Shown here piece by piece: positions 62,674-64,000 of a stretch of DNA of 64,000 nucleotides (positions within the stretch are counted from its first letter, which is position 1; every line of letters starts with the position of its first letter). A program made the translations under genes and the position numbers. Location of the stretch: positions 124,001 through 188,000 of the forward strand of contig NZ_JAGHRJ010000001.1 of the NCBI RefSeq assembly GCF_017743865.1, given 5' to 3'. The DNA is from Labrenzia sp. R4_2 (GTDB lineage: Bacteria; Pseudomonadota; Alphaproteobacteria; Rhizobiales; Stappiaceae). The notes under the pieces were generated by a model, which searched no databases, was not told the DNA's origin, and was given only the letters and a program-made list of their open reading frames with translations.

Positions 62674-63891
62674 ATGGACATCTTGAAAACTATGGAGACC
62701 GCTCTCTCCGATTTGCACGAGGCTGGCAACTATCGGGTCTTTGCCGAGCTGGAACGCCATTGCAACGACTTCCCCAAGGCAACGTTCTATGACGATGCCG
62801 GTGAGACAAGTGAAGTGACAGTCTGGTGCTCCAACGACTACTTGGGCATGGGGCAGAACCCTGTTGTCACTGATCGGATGACTGAGATCATTCAAAAGTG
62901 CGGGGCGGGTGCGGGGGGGACCCGCAATATTTCCGGCACCAACCATTATCATGTGATACTGGAGCGTGAGCTCGCTGATCTGCATGACAAGGAAGCGGCA
63001 CTAATTTTTACATCTGGCTATGTGTCCAACTGGGCAGCGCTCGGCACGCTCTTGTCGAAGATCCCTGGAATAATCGTCTACTCCGATGCCCTTAATCACG
63101 CGTCCATGATCGAGGGGATTCGCCATTCCAGATGCACAAAACGGCTCTTCCGGCACAATGATCCGGAGCACCTGGCCGAATTGATGGCGGCCGATGACCC
63201 GGACGCGCCGAAGCTGGTTGCTTTTGAAAGCGTCTACTCCATGGATGGCGATATTGCGCCGATCGAGGCGATCTGTGATGTCGCTGACCGGTTTGGAGCA
63301 ATCACCTATCTCGATGAAGTTCATGCCGTTGGAATGTATGGACCGCGTGGCGGCGGTGTTGCCGAACGGGAAGGTCTTATGGACCGGCTGACGGTAATTG
63401 AAGGAACCCTTGGCAAGGCGTTTGGCGTCATGGGGGGCTACATCACCGGTCCGGAAGTGCTTGTGGACTTCGTCCGTTCATTTGCATCGGGTTTCATCTT
63501 CACGACAGCCTTGCCGCCGGCGCTGGCCGCTGGCGCAACAGCTTCGATCCAGTACTTGAAAGAGAGCTCGACCGAGCGGGACGCGCACAAGGCCAATGTT
63601 GCGAAAGTGCGGGCAGCACTCAATGCCAGAGGCATTCCACATATGGAGAACCCAAGCCACATCGTGCCCGTCATGGTTGGAAATGCGTCGAAATGCAAAT
63701 GGATTTCTGATGTTCTCCTGACCGATTTCGGCATATATGTGCAACCGATCAATTATCCGACCGTGCCGGTTGGAACGGAGCGGTTGCGGATCACACCGAC
63801 GCCTCTCCATACCGAGGCTGATATCCGGCATCTGTCAGAGGCGCTGTGCTCCTTGTGGTCACAGTGTGCTTTGGCAAGAGCGGTGGCCTGA
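62674..63891 (+). CDS. hemA: 5-aminolevulinate synthase HemA
   Basis: A 405-residue PLP enzyme making ALA from glycine and succinyl-CoA, the first tetrapyrrole precursor. The glycine/PLP segments [17 protein letters not shown] (76-92), [17 protein letters not shown] and the Schiff-base Lys248 in [12 protein letters not shown] match the family. GAGGAGAGGA upstream is a strong ribosome site. Placement at the end of the superoperon ties precursor supply to pigment synthesis; another ALA synthase gene may exist elsewhere. Confidence 0.96.
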   Translation: MDILKTMETALSDLHEAGNYRVFAELERHCNDFPKATFYDDAGETSEVTVWCSNDYLGMGQNPVVTDRMTEIIQKCGAGAGGTRNISGTNHYHVILERELADLHDKEAALIFTSGYVSNWAALGTLLSKIPGIIVYSDALNHASMIEGIRHSRCTKRLFRHNDPEHLAELMAADDPDAPKLVAFESVYSMDGDIAPIEAICDVADRFGAITYLDEVHAVGMYGPRGGGVAEREGLMDRLTVIEGTLGKAFGVMGGYITGPEVLVDFVRSFASGFIFTTALPPALAAGATASIQYLKESSTERDAHKANVAKVRAALNARGIPHMENPSHIVPVMVGNASKCKWISDVLLTDFGIYVQPINYPTVPVGTERLRITPTPLHTEADIRHLSEALCSLWSQCALARAVA

Positions 63892-63952
63892 TCAAGGCGA
63901 AAGCAAAAAGACCCTGTCTGGATCTAAGAAGGGGCAGAGAGCCCGTACACCA

Positions 63953-64000
63953 ATGAACAAGCCCTTGATAATTCCTGCTGTCGCACCGGACGGATCGTTT
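63953..64000 (+). CDS. idi: 5' end of a probable isopentenyl-diphosphate isomerase (partial)
   Basis: Sixteen codons run to the window edge from an ATG at 63953 (GAAGGGG upstream). IIPAVAPDGSF resembles the N terminus of type I Idi, just before its conserved PVEKLEAH segment. Idi is a frequent member of photosynthesis clusters and would complement dxs. With only 16 residues the identity is tentative. Confidence 0.45.
   Translation, partial: MNKPLIIPAVAPDGSF

Overview
The window is a continuous, gene-dense stretch of an alphaproteobacterial chromosome. GcrA (8778-9323) is a cell-cycle regulator restricted to Alphaproteobacteria. The right-hand 26 kb is a purple-bacterial photosynthesis gene cluster. 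It carries the oxidative cyclase acsF, the ALA synthase type of hemA and the ppsR/ppaA regulators, which suggests an aerobic anoxygenic phototroph. A marine Stappiaceae/Roseibium-like or Roseobacter-like bacterium is my inference; no rRNA is present to test it. I see no insertion sequence, prophage, CRISPR array, tRNA or rRNA.

Layout. (1) 1-8761: an SRPBCC protein, then the phosphate regulon phoR-pstS-pstC-pstA-pstB-phoU-phoB, with four PhoB half-sites at exact 11-bp spacing in front of pstS. (2) 8778-12860: gcrA convergent with phoB, then argD-argF-hslO. (3) 13053-22247: a two-gene RND efflux pump, an alpha/beta hydrolase, a sterol-desaturase-family protein, a periplasmic solute-binding protein and a membrane glycosyltransferase. 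(4) 22378-28653: a purine (urate) catabolism cluster with ureidoglycine aminohydrolase, a divergent GAPDH paralogue, allA, a puuE-uraD fusion, a LysR regulator and the membrane urate oxidase puuD. (5) 28944-37654: fadD, a bile-acid:sodium symporter family protein, a secreted RTX haem peroxidase, acnB and an orphan 128-residue protein. (6) 37854-64000: the photosynthesis cluster.

The photosynthesis cluster has two arms. The leftward arm holds a cobalamin-binding regulator paralogue, dxs, a small membrane protein, bchP, a PucC-family transporter, bchG, ppsR and ppaA; tspO lies among these genes on the opposite strand. The rightward arm is an almost gapless superoperon, bchF-N-B-H-L-M-lhaA-puhA-B-C-(puhD-like)-acsF-puhE-hemA, followed by the first 16 codons of a probable idi. 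Together the arms supply isoprenoid precursors (dxs, probably idi), ALA (hemA), Mg insertion (bchH), methylation (bchM), ring-E formation (acsF), dark protochlorophyllide reduction (bchLNB), side-chain steps (bchF, bchG, bchP) and reaction-centre/LH1 assembly (puhA-E, lhaA). Missing from the window, and presumably nearby, are bchI/bchD, bchCXYZ, puf and crt.

The most informative non-coding signals are PpsR-type TGT-N12-ACA palindromes at three places: between dxs and tspO, in front of bchG, and between ppaA and bchF. I did not find a wholly new system. The most interesting items are the second cobalamin-binding regulator, the paired PpsR sites, a small conserved-looking membrane ORF translationally coupled to bchP, and the divergent GAPDH inside the urate cluster.
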